A stretch of 64,000 nucleotides of DNA, taken from NCBI GenBank assembly GCA_036924085.1, contig JAVGWX010000002.1, positions 48,270,916-48,334,915 on the forward strand. Reading direction: 5' to 3'. Positions 1-10,834 of the stretch are shown piece after piece. The notes beneath the pieces were generated by a model, which saw nothing but the letters and a program-made list of their open reading frames with translations, was not told where the DNA came from and did not search any database. The position numbers and the translations under genes are program-made. Numbering within the stretch: position 1 is the stretch's first letter; the number at the start of each line of letters is the position of its first letter. Source of the stretch: Ariolimax columbianus. Taxonomy: Eukaryota; Mollusca; Gastropoda; Stylommatophora; Arionidae.

Positions 1-660
1 GTGAGGCTTCCAGTGCTGCTGTATGCTTGTGAAACATGGACTGTATACAGGCACTACATACAAATGTTGAACCACTATCACACAGTCTGCATCAGAAGAG
101 TATTGATGATCAAATGACAAGGTATGGTCTCAGACACCATCTATCTTGAAAGAGCTGGTATCCCTAGCATTAATACTGTTCTCATGTAGTCACACATCCG
201 CTGGTCGGATGATGTTGTCCGCATGCCAGCCCTTCGGCTGTCTAGAATAATGTTTTGTGGCAAGATGCGCAATGGTAAACGCTCACTTTGAAATAAAAGA
301 AGCGCTTCAAAGACACCAAATGTTGGCCTCACTAAAATCCTTTAGCATAATACCCGATATTTAGGAACCTACTGCGCAAGACCGAACCGACTGGCAGACA
401 ACTCTTCGTAAAGGTGCAGCGTCATGCGAGGAATCCATAAAAAAAACAGCACGTGAACAACGCACAAGCTAGAGAATCCCGTGATATGAAGCCTTCACAC
501 CAGGCGTACATTTCCTGCACACACTGCTCGAGGTCTTTCCAGACCCACATCGGGTTCCTCAGTCACCTTCGACCTGATCGACTGACTGAACAAATTCCTA
601 ACAAGGTTAACAAAGACAGTGGTTTTCATCACTCGTAATGGACGAACACAATCATTGGGT
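1..660 (+). pseudogene. Non-LTR retrotransposon family F1, 3' fragment
   Basis: This is the decayed C-terminal end of a LINE polyprotein. The opening bases read LPVLLYACETWTVYR, the conserved segment after the RT thumb in many animal non-LTR elements. The next part (about 150-300) contains SHIRWSDDVVRMP, matching the usual GHIRWAGHVVRM-type motif. At about 514-570 a C2H2-like finger reads CTHCSRSF followed by IGFLSHLR, with the last histidine lost. Stops and frameshifts break every frame. The same RT-tail and finger order recurs at 10835-12085 and 16740-17240, so these are copies of one family. The 5' part lies outside the window. I am sure it is a LINE remnant; the clade is not assigned. Confidence 0.75.
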
Positions 661-1914
661 TCGTTTCCTAGTAGCACAAAGGCCCAGTTCATCTAGTTGT
701 AAAATAATATCTCACTTCGTGGCGAGGAAGGGAACTAGCCAACCTCCACCTGTGAAAATAGACACAGTACTCTGACGTCTCCAACACTTTGTCCCTGTCA
801 GGAGTGTCTGCTTATGGCTCAACTTTGACCTTTACTCGTTAGCAAAGTTGACCATATCAAGTCCACGTGTTGTATTTATTGTGGGCTCTTTCTGTTTGCT
901 GTTTGCCGGCGAGTGACAACGAATCCCTTGTTCTCGTGACTGACTGTCATGGTTCCTGTTGTGTTGTTACCAGTACACTACCTACTGCTGTGTTGTTGTT
1001 ACCAGTACACTACATACTGCTGTGTTATTGTTACCAGTACACTACCAACCTACTGCTCTGTATAGATCTTCAAAAATTCCGTTCCTTAGTTGTTTCGTCT
1101 TTCTGTGCAATTTTTCCTCATCTCACTTTTATATTATGCTACTACTCCCTTTGAGAAAGATACACGATATTCCAATAGCAGACACTGCTGTTGGGGATGG
1201 AGTGTTAGTGACTTATTTGTACTCATTTACATCTTGTTTATTAGATGGTATGGTCATGCACCCATTAAGTAGTAATATTAGTAGTTGCCCACCGCAAGTT
1301 TAAAATGCGACAGCATCAGACGTGCTGGGGGAGACATGATTTCAAGTCATTGTAAAGTGCCGCACATGGGACACACATATGACGAGTAGGCTGTCAGGTC
1401 GTCGTACGTTTTGTTCTTCTCGGCGGCACCTTTTCTCTGAGCCTACGCGATGATAGTTCGCCCTGTCATCTGATTACCTTGTGTGATGTTTTCGTGCTAA
1501 ATGGAACGACTCGGTGTAAGTATTTTCCAGAAGGTGACAACAAAATCCAATCATATCAGAGACTTTTCAAAGGAGTATGTAGCTTGTGTGTGACTCCCTG
1601 ACCAGCATCTATAGATTCTGGTCTCATCGTAAAGCAGGAGACGCCCATCGAGCATGCGAACAACATGTTCCGTCAATCTTATCTGTGCTTTTCTTAAAAT
1701 CGCATGGATGCTCAAAATGGTTGACTTAAGAATTTTAGAGTTCGGTACTTTGTGCTGCCTTCAGAAGCTTACCGGGTACTGGAGACGAACACGGTGCCAT
1801 TGTCGTAAAATAAAAAATACAAATGATTATACAGTTAGCTCAATGTGTCCTAACACTCAAACACAGAACGTAGTCTCTTTCTCTCTCTCACTACATATAT
1901 CAGGTCAGGTCATC
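661..1914. other. Intergenic, no gene recognised
   Basis: Short open frames here (for example 867-1303) have no recognisable domain and low-complexity composition. Apart from the small tandem repeat at about 958-1060 I see nothing that can be supported as functional. Confidence 0.5.
958..1060 (+). repeat. 32-bp tandem repeat, about 3 copies
   Basis: The core TTACCAGTACACTAC recurs every 32 bp three times with small differences. It lies in otherwise unique AT-rich DNA. Confidence 0.85.
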
Positions 1915-2880
1915 CCGTAATCGGTGAGGTCGTTAGGGCACACATGACGATATCCTCACAATCCCAGGCCAATCCCTCTCTGTCAGCGGCCGCTGCCTAT
2001 GCCTTCTTTGGTCCATTCTTTTATGTTGTCCTCCCACCTCCTTTTGGTATGACCTCTTCGTCGTCTGTCTTGCACCATTCCGTGCAGGATCTTATTTGCA
2101 AGACCGTTTGATCTCGATATGTGCCGTTCCAAACGAGTTTTATTCTTTTGACAGTTGCCGAGAGGTCTTTAAAAGGCCCTATTGCTGTTGTAATTCTTTC
2201 TCGTATTTCCTCATTTGAAACTCTGTGTGCTGTTCTGGCCAACACCTCACATTTGGATACTTCATTACTGACAACCGAACCCAGATATTTTAAACGGTCG
2301 ACCACTTCGAGTTCCTATCCATTAGCTTGTATCCTACTGTTGAAGCCCTCGTCGTTGTTGGTCATTAATTTTGTCTTGCCAGCGTTAATTTTCATACCAT
2401 AGCCAAGAGCTTTTCCATCGAGCCTTCTGACCCATTCCCAGAGTTCCGTTTCTGCGACCGCCAACCCGTCGATGTAATCGTTCGGTCCCCAAAGTGATCT
2501 CCAAGTGCCTCACTTATAATTCCCTCACTTAAAATTCCCTCAAGGAATATGTTGAAAAGTGTTGGGGATAGTGTACAGCCCTGTCACTAATCGACCGATG
2601 TGCGAAACCAGTTCCCCCCGCCTCCCAATCACAAGAACTACAATGTACGCCTTGAAATACAGGTGTCGAAGGACCTATAATATTTCCGTTGGATTTATAT
2701 CTACGCATTGTTGCCCATAACGCTTTGTACCACACCCTATCAAACGTCTTCTTGAAATCAACAAATATATATATGCTATAGCTTTTATGACTTTGTTCCA
2801 CCTTCTGTCCGTCGAATCTCTTCATTTCGCAATTTGTCTCATCTCGCGACCTGATTTTTGCTAGTGTCAAGTTTTACATG
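1915..2880 (-). pseudogene. Non-LTR retrotransposon family F2, RT fragment
   Basis: Read on the minus strand, 2870-2529 encodes an RT piece with FVDFKKTFDRVWYKALW (the first catalytic Asp region). The part at 2305-2021 encodes VDRLKYLGSVVSNE and then SNEEIRERITTAIGPF, matching the RT thumb and C-terminal domain of a common animal LINE. About 70 codons normally lying between EVLARTA and the SNEE segment are missing; the second copy at 26254-26890 retains them. The 3' flank (1915-2020) is nearly identical to that of the second copy, which defines the shared 3' UTR. Multiple stops show it is dead. Confidence 0.85.
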
Positions 2881-2954
2881 GTATGATCTTTCATTCATTA
2901 CATATTGAGTTTAAACTCTGCACTGACAAACATTACATATTGAGTTTAAACTCT

Positions 2955-3190
2955 GTTCGCGGTGATACTGGATAACAGCCTGCAACAGAACAGACTGACT
3001 AAGGAGAAAGGTTGGAAGAGGGAAGGCTAACCCGGTACTCAGAAAATGCATGCTGAAGTCGGATGTGTTGGACCGAAAGGTGCAAATATAGGAGTCAAGC
3101 TGTCAACTACGACATAACGCATTTCGTTCTCTGAACTACATTCTATTACGTGCACTTTTCAGGGCTTGGTAGCGGGACATTGTGAACGAA
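2955..3190 (+). mobile_element. SINE-like repeat S3, 5'-truncated copy
   Basis: It matches the 3' two thirds of S3 (compare 7615-7977, 24418-24784 and 56871-57221) in the opposite orientation. Shared stretches include CTAACCCGGTACTC and GTCGGATGTGTTGGACCG. It lacks the first 110 bases or so, and no target-site duplication is visible. Confidence 0.8.
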
Positions 3191-3394
3191 CTCCTAATAA
3201 CAAACAATTGACACTTAATTGAAAGTCGCTGTCACAATTACTATGTCCTGATATGAATCCCATTTAATACTGCTTGCCATATAGGCGGGTGTTGGTGACC
3301 TGCATGACTCACTACTTGATTCGTCATGTCAGTCTCGATGTGAGACGGTTCACCGTGTATGGTATAGCATAGCATAGCAAAGTATAGTTACAAT

Positions 3395-3560
3395 ATCAGA
3401 GTAGTAGAGTGATTACTTAGCTTGCTCCTCGCTGCAAAAGGTACAGTGTTCAATTCCTAATGTCGACATGCTAAAGTTCACCAGCTTGTAAATGGACACA
3501 TTGCTTACAGCTAGGAAAGATACGACAGCTAGGAAGGGAACTGTCCATCCTACCTTAAGA
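3395..3560 (+). mobile_element. Candidate tRNA-derived SINE
   Basis: A box A-like TAGTAGAGTGA (about 3402) is followed some 45 bases later by a box B-like GTTCAATTCC. Then comes a segment with AGGAAGGGAACT, also found near 728. The Pol III boxes are degenerate and no target-site duplication was found, so this is tentative. Confidence 0.4.
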
Positions 3561-3639
3561 AACGGGGGAAAAGACGAGATCTAAAATGACACCTTTATCA
3601 ATTCAGCACGTGGGGGCGCATTATTATTTCACCACGGAA

Positions 3640-4523
3640 AGAATCATAACATGGAGCATGGGGCCACACCCATTATAGAGCTAGAAGAAATTACGAACAT
3701 GCCGACAATGGACGGCAGAAGGGATATAAATGTTCTCACTAACAACAAGGTGAGCAATTCAGAAGGCTGATTGGAACACACAATGTGCCAAATAATAAAT
3801 AGGCTTGGAAAGGGAAGATTTAAGTAGAGCAATTGTGTGGGCCGTATAAACAGAGTGGAAAACATATCTTATAAATGTCACACCATAAAAAGAATGCATG
3901 CGTAGTACATACCTTGTGAAAACAGCGCATCATATGGCTGATAGAAAACAATCCCAGCATTGTGAAAAGAGGGGGGGGGGGGGGGTGGGCGGGACGACAA
4001 ACAGAAAGAAGAGCCCTAACAGTAAAACACCTACAGAAACACTACAAAAGTAACAGTTGGATCCATGTATATACAGATGGATCAGCAACAACTGCAAGAG
4101 ACAATGTAGGGGGATGGATTTTTCTACGCTTTAAAAAAACAGTACACAAAGAAAGCTATTACTAGCGACTGGAAAATTGTTAAATAACTTAAGACCAGAA
4201 GCAGGGGCATTGAAAAACTGCACCAGTGGTTATAACAACAGTTGAAAACGGAGAGAAAGGTGGTGCTCTTCACAGATGCGCTGTCAGTGGTTGCGGCATT
4301 GTGGGGCCACACAAATACATCCCTAAAGGAACTAAGAGAGATCATTTATATATTACCGAACGTGTTCATTAGAGTTGTGATATAATATAAGTGGATTCCT
4401 TCTCATTGCAACATTCTTGGCATTAAGTGGCCGAAAGACTGTCAATGGAAGGTAGAAAGCTACCTCAACCTGATCTAGGTATAACATATGAACAGGTCAA
4501 GAGGTTTACCAGGTGTAGGTAAG
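3640..4523 (+). pseudogene. Non-LTR retrotransposon family F3, part 1
   Basis: This is a degenerate copy of the RT C-terminus to RNase H region of family F3, which is intact enough to read at 22487-25672. About 3660-3760 matches the IVELEKITKL segment of better copies. About 4050-4120 encodes WIHVYTDGSATTA, the first catalytic Asp motif of RNase H. About 4385-4430 encodes WIPSHCNI, the RNase H fourth-motif region, with frameshifts. It closely parallels the copy at 57262-59680. It is interrupted at 4524 by a mariner element and resumes at 5774; removing the mariner restores alignment with the sequence near 59320-59350. A poly-G run (about 3970-3985) lies inside it. Confidence 0.85.
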
Positions 4524-5773
4524 TACGAGGGGCGCCACGAAAGTAATGCCTCCTATTTTATTATGATGTCTCATGACGTTAGAAGTGAATTTTGGCAACA
4601 TGGCAGTAACTTTCGATCCATCACGCCAATATCTGTAAAATGCGGGTTCCGTCCAACAGGTGGCAGTGGAGGAGCAATCTGACAAAATGACCTCTGTGAT
4701 CGAAGTGCGTTATAAGCAGAGGTGCGTAATTGAATTCCTCCATGCGAAAAGAAGTTACACCAATTTACATTCATCGACGCTTGCTGGACGTTTACGAAGA
4801 CTAAACAGTGGATGTTAACACAGTCAGGCGGTTGGTTGTGCGTGGATATCGACATAACGGAAAAACCACGTTCCCGAGCGCCATGTACAGCTGTCACACC
4901 ATGCAACGAAAACGTCTCGATCAGCTCATCCGCGCAAATCGGAGAATCACGACCAGGGAACTATCTACGGAGCTGGATATCGGCGTCAATGCGTTGGAAA
5001 CGATGATAACAACGTTGGAATTTACAAAGTTTGTGCCAGGTGGGTCACACAAACCCTCACACAGGAACAGAAAGAACATCGCATGCAAGTTTGTCATGAC
5101 CTCTTCAACCATTGCGAGGATGAAGGTGACAGTTTCCTGGATCGCATCATCGCTGGTGCCACGACTACGATTCTGAGTCAAAACGACAGTCCAAGGAGTG
5201 ACGATATGGGAATTCCCCATCGAGGAAAAAGTTAACACGCAGCCCTTCTTGATTTCCCTGAACCTTGACAAACTATCAACTCTGACCGCTACATTTGCGA
5301 CGCTGACTATGCTGAAAGCTCGAATTTCCAGGGTCAGGCCAGAGAAGATGACAACCTGTCTTTTGCAACATTATAACGCCAGGCCCCATACCAGTTTGAA
5401 AACTGTTTAGTACATTGTCAGTCTTGGCTGGACTGTTCTACCACACCCACCGTATAGTCCGGATTTGGCGTCTTCCGAGTTCCATCTGTTCGGACCAATG
5501 AAAGATTAACTGCATGGGAAATATGTTCATAGCAACGACGCCGTCATAGCAGTCGTGAAACAATGGGTCACCTCAGCTGGTGCAGATTTTTACAAGTGCG
5601 GCATGTCTGCTCTTGTTCATCGTTGGAGAAATGTAAAGTCAAGGGTGGTGACTATGTTGATAAATCGTTTTTTGAAGGCCCGACATTGCTCTATCAAATG
5701 GTGTTATTGTGCTCTTTTTATCTGTTATGGTTTTCATGGAATACAATAGGAGGCATTACTTTCGTCCCTCGTA
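4524..5773 (+). mobile_element. Mariner-family DNA transposon, complete but dead
   Basis: It spans 1,250 bp between two TA dinucleotides, the expected target duplication. The inverted ends share GAAAGTAATGCCTCCTATT: left end 4526-4559, right end 5743-5771, with a few extra bases in the left end. The interior encodes a decayed SETMAR-like mariner transposase. The element sits precisely inside a family F3 retrotransposon, so it is younger than that copy. Confidence 0.95.
4687..5720 (+). pseudogene. Mariner transposase, inactivated
   Basis: The start MTSVIEVRYKQRCVIEFLHA is the usual mariner N-terminus, followed by a frameshift. Recognisable pieces follow in order: HRRLLDVYED, NTVRRLVV, RITTRELSTEL, LTQEQKEHRMQVCHDL, GDSFLDRII, ISRVRPEK, NARPHTSLKTV, LGWTVLPHPPYSPDL, FHLFGPMKD and KQWVTSAGADFY. 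A small frameshifting deletion after DRIIAG removes the DETW motif with its catalytic Asp. The second catalytic Asp is Tyr (HYNARPH instead of HDNARPH); the third (YSPDL) remains. Several stops and frame changes occur. In the family the protein cuts and pastes at TA sites; this copy cannot. Confidence 0.93.
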
Positions 5774-6170
5774 CAAGAACAAGTGGGAAGCAGAGCACAT
5801 AGGCCATCTTCTAAATGACATATAGTACTAACTCAACAGAGGTGAGCAGGTAGTAATATTTAGACCCCGCACAAGACAGAGCAGGTAGTAATATTTAGAT
5901 CCCGCACAAGCCACAACAGACTGAGATACTATCCGTTCAACAAACTAAGGATATGAAATAGTGATAAATATATCTTCGGTACTGATAAAATTACTGCTGA
6001 ACATCTGATCAAAGGTGTCAAACATACGAGGATCTGAGAAAGTATATATGGGCATCATAAATACCATTCCTGGACACTCTTCATGAAAACACGAATAGCT
6101 TCAAGTTGCCCACTGCTTTCTTTACATATATTACAGCTGGCGTTTGAAAACGTAAAGAGAAAGGATATGG
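5774..6170 (+). pseudogene. Non-LTR retrotransposon family F3, part 2 (3' end)
   Basis: It continues the F3 copy after the mariner. It encodes LNRGEQVVIF, then a TAEHL-type metal-knuckle region, and finally KYIWASSIPFLDTLHENTN and the C-terminal PTAFFTYI. It matches 59340-59665 closely. The 39-bp array at 6190 begins immediately after the retrotransposon end. Confidence 0.8.
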
Positions 6171-6189
6171 GAGCACCCTTATCTCTTTA

Positions 6190-7275
6190 ACACCGACGTC
6201 AGTGTCTGATACATGAACACCGTTATCACTCCAGCACGGACGTCAGTGTCTTGGAGCACCGTTTTCACTTCAGTACTGAGTCAGTGTCTTGGAGCACCGT
6301 TGTCACTTCAGTACTGAGTCAGTGTCTTGGAGCACCGTTATCACTTCAGTACTGAGTCAGTGTCTTGGAGCACCGTTGTCACTTCAGTACTGAGTCAGTG
6401 TCTTAGAGCACCGGTATCACTTCAGTACTGAGTCAGTATCTTGGAGCACCGTTATCACTTCAGTACTGAGTCAGTGTCTTGGAGCACCGTTATCACTTCA
6501 GTACTGACGTCAATGTCTGGGAGCACCTTTATCACTTCAGTACTGACGTTAATGTCTGGGAGCACCGTTATCACTTCAGTACTGACGTCAGTGTCTGGGA
6601 GCACTTTTATCACTTCAGTACTGACGTCAATGTCTGGGGACACTTTAATCACTTCAGTACTGACGTCAGTGTCTGGGAGCACTTTTATCACTTCAGTACT
6701 GACGTCAATGTCTGGGGACACTTTAATCACTTCAGTACTGACGTCAGTGTCTGGGAGCACTTTTATCACTTCATTACTGACGTCAGTGTCTGGGAGCACT
6801 TTTATCACTTCAGTACTGACGTCAATTTCTGGGAGCACTTTGATCACTTCAGTACTGACGTCAATGTCTGGGAGCACTTTGATCACTTCAGTACTGACGT
6901 CAATGTCTGGGAGCACTTTGATCACTTCAGTACTGACGTCAATGTCTGGGAGCACTTTGATCACTTCAGTATTGACGTCAATGTCTGGGGACACTTGAGC
7001 ACGGACGTCAGTGTCTGTGAGCACTTTGATCACTTCAGTACTGACGTCAATGTCTGGGGACACTTGAGCACGGACGTCAGTGTCTGGGAGCACTTTGATC
7101 ACTTCAGTACTGACGTCAATGTCTGGGAGCACTTTGATCACTTCAGTACTGACGTCAATGTCTGGGAGCACTTTGATCACTTCAGTACTGACGTCAATGT
7201 CTGGGAGCACTTTGTTCACTTCAGTACTGACGTCAATGTCTGGGAGCACTTGAGCACGGACGTCAGTGTCTGAAA
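6190..7275 (+). repeat. 38/39-bp minisatellite with bZIP-type sites
   Basis: About 28 units of 38-39 bp share GGAGCAC, ATCACTTCAGTACTGA and GTCTGG. The left third has 38-bp units containing TGAGTCA (six by hand count). The right part has 39-bp units in which one extra base makes the palindrome TGACGTCA (17 by hand count). Some units are shortened to GAGCACGGACGTCAGTG. Because 39 is a multiple of 3, both strands hold long open frames (up to 285 codons on the minus strand). Their 13-residue repeats have no independent support as protein. Confidence 0.97.
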
Positions 7276-7614
7276 TGGGAGTTATCTCAGCACGTGTAGC
7301 TTCTAATAGCAACTATAATCATGCTTGGGACTGTTTGGTGAGATACGTTTTCGAACTCTGGTAAATCTAGGTTTCTGTGTCACACAGTATGAAATAAATC
7401 CTTTATTTACAATCTACTTGAATTTAGAGTTTCATCATGTCTTTGGGCATGGCGTTTCTCCATTTGGAAATACCAACACTCATTGATTGTCTACTGCTGA
7501 CACAAACAAGGTCAAAACATGTTTTATACAGGAGTCACAGTAGCTGAAAGTATGAACTCACCAAGAGACGAACGAAAGCGCAAAGCGGTTAGTGGTTTGA
7601 ATACTCCCAAGTTT
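7276..7614. other. Spacer, no gene recognised
   Basis: Unique-looking AT-rich DNA between the 39-bp array and an S3 SINE. No domain or repeat is recognised. The left target-site duplication of the SINE occupies 7603-7614. Confidence 0.5.
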
Positions 7615-7977
7615 GACTTGGCTTGGCTTCGTTCATTCTCAATCTCCCACTACCAAACACTGAAAGGGCTTAAGTAGCAGAATGTAGTCCAGAGAACGAA
7701 ATGCGTTGTGTCGTAGTTTACAGCTTGACTGAGATATTTGCACCTTTCGGTCCAACACATCCGACTTCAGCAAACATTTTTTATTTAGTACCGGGTTAGC
7801 ATTCCCTCTTCGATCCCTTCTCATTAGCCAGTCTGCCCTGCTGCAGCCTGTTATCCAGGATCACCGCGTGGAGGTGTAGAAGGGTCTTGGCAGCTTTGGT
7901 TCGCTGGCCCTGACGCTAGCAGTTAGCTATGAGTCGCTGACCACTGCAGCTCATGCGCTGCTCAGCATCTTGATCCC
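7615..7977 (-). mobile_element. SINE-like repeat S3 with 12-bp target-site duplication
   Basis: A 363-bp insert is flanked by perfect copies of ACTCCCAAGTTT at 7603-7614 and 7978-7989, so it moved by target-primed insertion. Its 5' end (minus strand, at 7977) begins GGGATCAAGATGCTGAGC. Its 3' end has a short purine-rich tail beyond GAGAATGAACGAAG. Three other copies share the whole body. The head has a weak box A-like AGCTGCAGTGGTC but I cannot find a convincing box B, so its RNA origin is open. Confidence 0.9.
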
Positions 7978-8004
7978 ACTCCCAAGTTTCAAACGTCTCC
8001 TGGT

Positions 8005-8075
8005 CTCAAGGGGAAGTGAGATCGGCGTCTAGTACGTGAGAGACGGACGATATACTCGGAGGTCACGTGTAGACT
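8005..8075 (+). mobile_element. SINE family S2 fragment
   Basis: GAGACGGACGATATACTCGG (about 8039-8058) matches the body of the S2 copies at 38380-38570 and 9825-9965. Only this internal piece is present. Confidence 0.65.
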
Positions 8076-8079
8076 ATGT

Positions 8080-8420
8080 TGCAAGAAAATGGAAAAGTGC
8101 AGAATGGGGTTTCTGGGTAACGAAAGAGCTGACATCCTGTCTTCGCAGGCATCAACTGTTGGCTCACTAGATATGGATAGGAGTGACATTATGAAGTCTA
8201 TAAATAACCGCCTGTTTGATGAGGACACATCGGTAGATGAATCAGCAATTCACAGACTGCGGAAATTGAGTGAGTAACGAGCGGACTGAGGCGCAAGAGA
8301 GGACGCTGCAAGAACCATCTGTATCCACACCCTTCGCCATTCATTGAAAGAGACTGAACTCATATGGGAATACCGGGATTGCACTGAAGTCGATTCTTAG
8401 AAACAGAGCAGATGAGAAAA
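8080..8420 (+). pseudogene. Non-LTR retrotransposon family F4, RNase H tail fragment
   Basis: The frame at 8101-8280 reads GFLGNERADILSSQAS and then MDRSDIMKSINNRLFDED. This resembles the end of an RNase H domain (GNExAD motif) and following linker of a LINE. Further on, HTLRHSLKETELIWEY matches the extreme C-terminus and recurs in decayed form at 62575-62680. The N-terminal part is missing and stops interrupt the rest. Confidence 0.65.
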
Positions 8421-9344
8421 TGAAAAGTACCCCCGTGGTGCTGATCACATCATAAATACTGTGTTATTAGTTTTTTAAAAATATGGGATTTTTACCATAT
8501 CCCCATAATATATGCCACGCGGTGAGTAAACGGGACTTTTACATTTTACATTTCAATATGTGAGAAGAAACAATCAATGAATAAATAACTCGAAAAATTA
8601 GCACTTATTTCACCCTAAAAATCTCAGTTTCTTTTTCTAAAGAATCTGTCACTATTATTATGTATAATACAATCTTTCATTTGTATTTCATACTAGAAAA
8701 CACATTGAAATCTCAGTACTTGTCCCTTAATTTACCCCAAACAAATATTATACATTTTTACCACCGGATACATATTTTTATCACCGGATTTTTTGGGTGC
8801 CGTCACAGATTAGTCCCCTTTTTAACTGTGGGGGTGTCCATCATAGCGCTTATAATTGGATTGCCAATAAACCGAGATTTAATCATCAAACTGTAGATGA
8901 TATGCACAAATGGCACATGCATATGCTTGATTCGTACATGTGCGAGTTCATGTGAAGTCGACGCATCAAAGTAAGTGGTTTGGACACTTTCATCGCCACT
9001 CTAACCGACATTGATTAATTCTGACCACCTCAATAATGAAAATTGTGGTGTTTGGTCGTCCAGTTATTTCAATCAGCCTGCCAGAAAGTTTCTTTTTGCT
9101 CTTCTTTGGGGGCCTACATTCGTCCAGAAGATTGGTCGCAAAACTGAATATAACCATTTTTTCTACATATCTATGTCCAAGTTTTTACTTATTTATTCAA
9201 AATAAAATGTCACCGACCAGTCCTCCCCATAACTCGAAATGTATTGTCCCGCTACAGTTATCAGCCATGACCAACCTATCTAGAGTTGGCCATGCATCAG
9301 TAATCTAAAGTAGGTCATGCATCAGCAGTCAAATAAGTATTTAG
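8421..9344. other. AT-rich intergenic DNA
   Basis: No recognisable gene. Open frames at 8660-8896 and 9011-9308 lack domains. A short direct repeat (CACCGGATACATATTTTTATCACCGG) occurs near 8762-8788. Confidence 0.5.
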
Positions 9345-9580
9345 GGAGGTTTTAAACCCGTGTCCACCTTATCATCAAACTGGTAATCTAACCATATAGC
9401 CAACAGCTCCTAAAATGCAGGATTCGACGAGAATAATTATTGGGTCTGAGGAATAAAGGCCTCTTATACCTAGTGTCGCTACATAGTGTGCACACTACGT
9501 TATTATTCTGTACTAACGAGGTGTTGAAACCGTACCCCCTTGGTACTCAGAATGGCACCCTAACCATTCGGCCACGCTCT
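9345..9580 (-). mobile_element. Two degenerate tRNA-like SINE heads
   Basis: On the minus strand, 9577-9521 reads TGGCCGAATGGTTAG and then GGTACGGTTTCAACA. At 9405-9350 it reads TGGCTATATGGTTAG and then CGGGTTTAAAACC. Each pair has box A-like and box B-like sequence at roughly tRNA spacing. Neither folds as a full tRNA by eye, so these look like worn SINE heads rather than tRNA genes. Confidence 0.4.
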
Positions 9581-9824
9581 ACTCAGTTACTTGTTTGGAA
9601 TACTTGGATTCATGATATTAAAAAAAGGCAGATTTGTATCTGCTGCCAGGTAGCTGAAGCTGTTCGTAATAGGTTCATGTTTGCCATTTGACTTCCTGCT
9701 GCTTACTAGGCCTAGGCGAAGATATTGGATATTCTATTGGTCAGGAATTTCATGATTGTTCTAAATGATTGCCCTAGTAGCGGCTGTCAACTTGTTCTTT
9801 TCTATTGTCAACTGTCAGGAGTTG

Positions 9825-9965
9825 CTTTACGTACAATCGTGTACACAGGACCGCCGAGTTTATCGTCTGTCTCCGCAATGACTAGGCGCTTGATGTCACC
9901 TCCATTGCCACTATGGTAACTTGAAAATTGCAGGTTTCGAACACCCAAATCGTCTGTTACTGCTG
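9825..9965 (-). mobile_element. SINE family S2, partial copy
   Basis: On the minus strand it carries a box B-like GGTGTTCGAAACC (9933-9945) and the S2 body segment GGAGACAGACGATAAACTCG. It aligns with 38380-38570. The box A end is lost. Confidence 0.65.
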
Positions 9966-10834
9966 TCCTTACTCAATTATACATGAAAATAGTTACATTC
10001 TTCTCACACTGTCATAAAGAGTGCGCAAACCACACTTTGGGCGCATGTGATATTCGATGTTACTATTTATTGGTGCCGTCTAATGCCCAATCCCATGTCG
10101 TTGGAGGTGAAAATAGGGTGAGGTAAGGGTATGCCCCAAAAAGTCGCTGGCAAATGAGATATGGCACTGCTGTGACTGACTTAGCAAGCTGTTAATTAAA
10201 CAGTACACTATTGCAAGAATGTTATTGAAGGAGCTTGACTTATTTCAAATAGATGCAGAACAGACAAGCAATTAAACAAGCAACATTAAATGTTCTTGGA
10301 CAAGTTGGTGAAGAGAAGAATTTATATGAACAAAAAACCGATATAATAAAAAGGGAAATTACATCAAAGAGGCTCATTTGACTTTTTTTTTGCGCCTGGA
10401 AGACACTGAAAGAAAATTCTGTCTTCCTCTTTGATGTTGTCATTGCATGACGCGTTGACCTGGATCATTGTTGTTGCTTTCCACTTTCAAATGTCTGTCA
10501 CTCATGTATTCCGTTTCCAGATTGAATGTTGCTTTCTTCGGTCGATAAATGTGATCTAATCGCATAGGGCGATTTGAATGGACGAAAAATATATCATCAC
10601 GTGACTACTAGTTGAGTAATTCAGAACACATCGTTACAGCGAAACTTCAACGGAGAACAATTTATCAATGTATGTAATGAGAATGGCTTAATAACAACAA
10701 ACACCGTCTTACAACACTTGAACAGTCATCTTACAATGGGGTACAGTGGGAACAATCGATTACATATTAATAATACATGGACATGGACGGAATATAACAC
10801 TCTCTAGAGTAATATGTATATATACTGATCATTG
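9966..10834. other. Intergenic, nothing recognised
   Basis: AT-rich DNA without recognisable domains, repeats or RNA genes. The open frame at 10240-10443 (-) has no family resemblance that I can name. Confidence 0.5.

Noticed and set aside
6455..7312. 285-codon open frame on the minus strand with a 13-residue repeat
   Set aside because: The frame is open only because the 39-bp repeat unit lacks stops; both strands are equally open and there is no domain outside the repeat.
9519..9580. Possible real tRNA gene on the minus strand
   Set aside because: Boxes are recognisable but the acceptor stem does not pair and the region looks like a worn SINE head.
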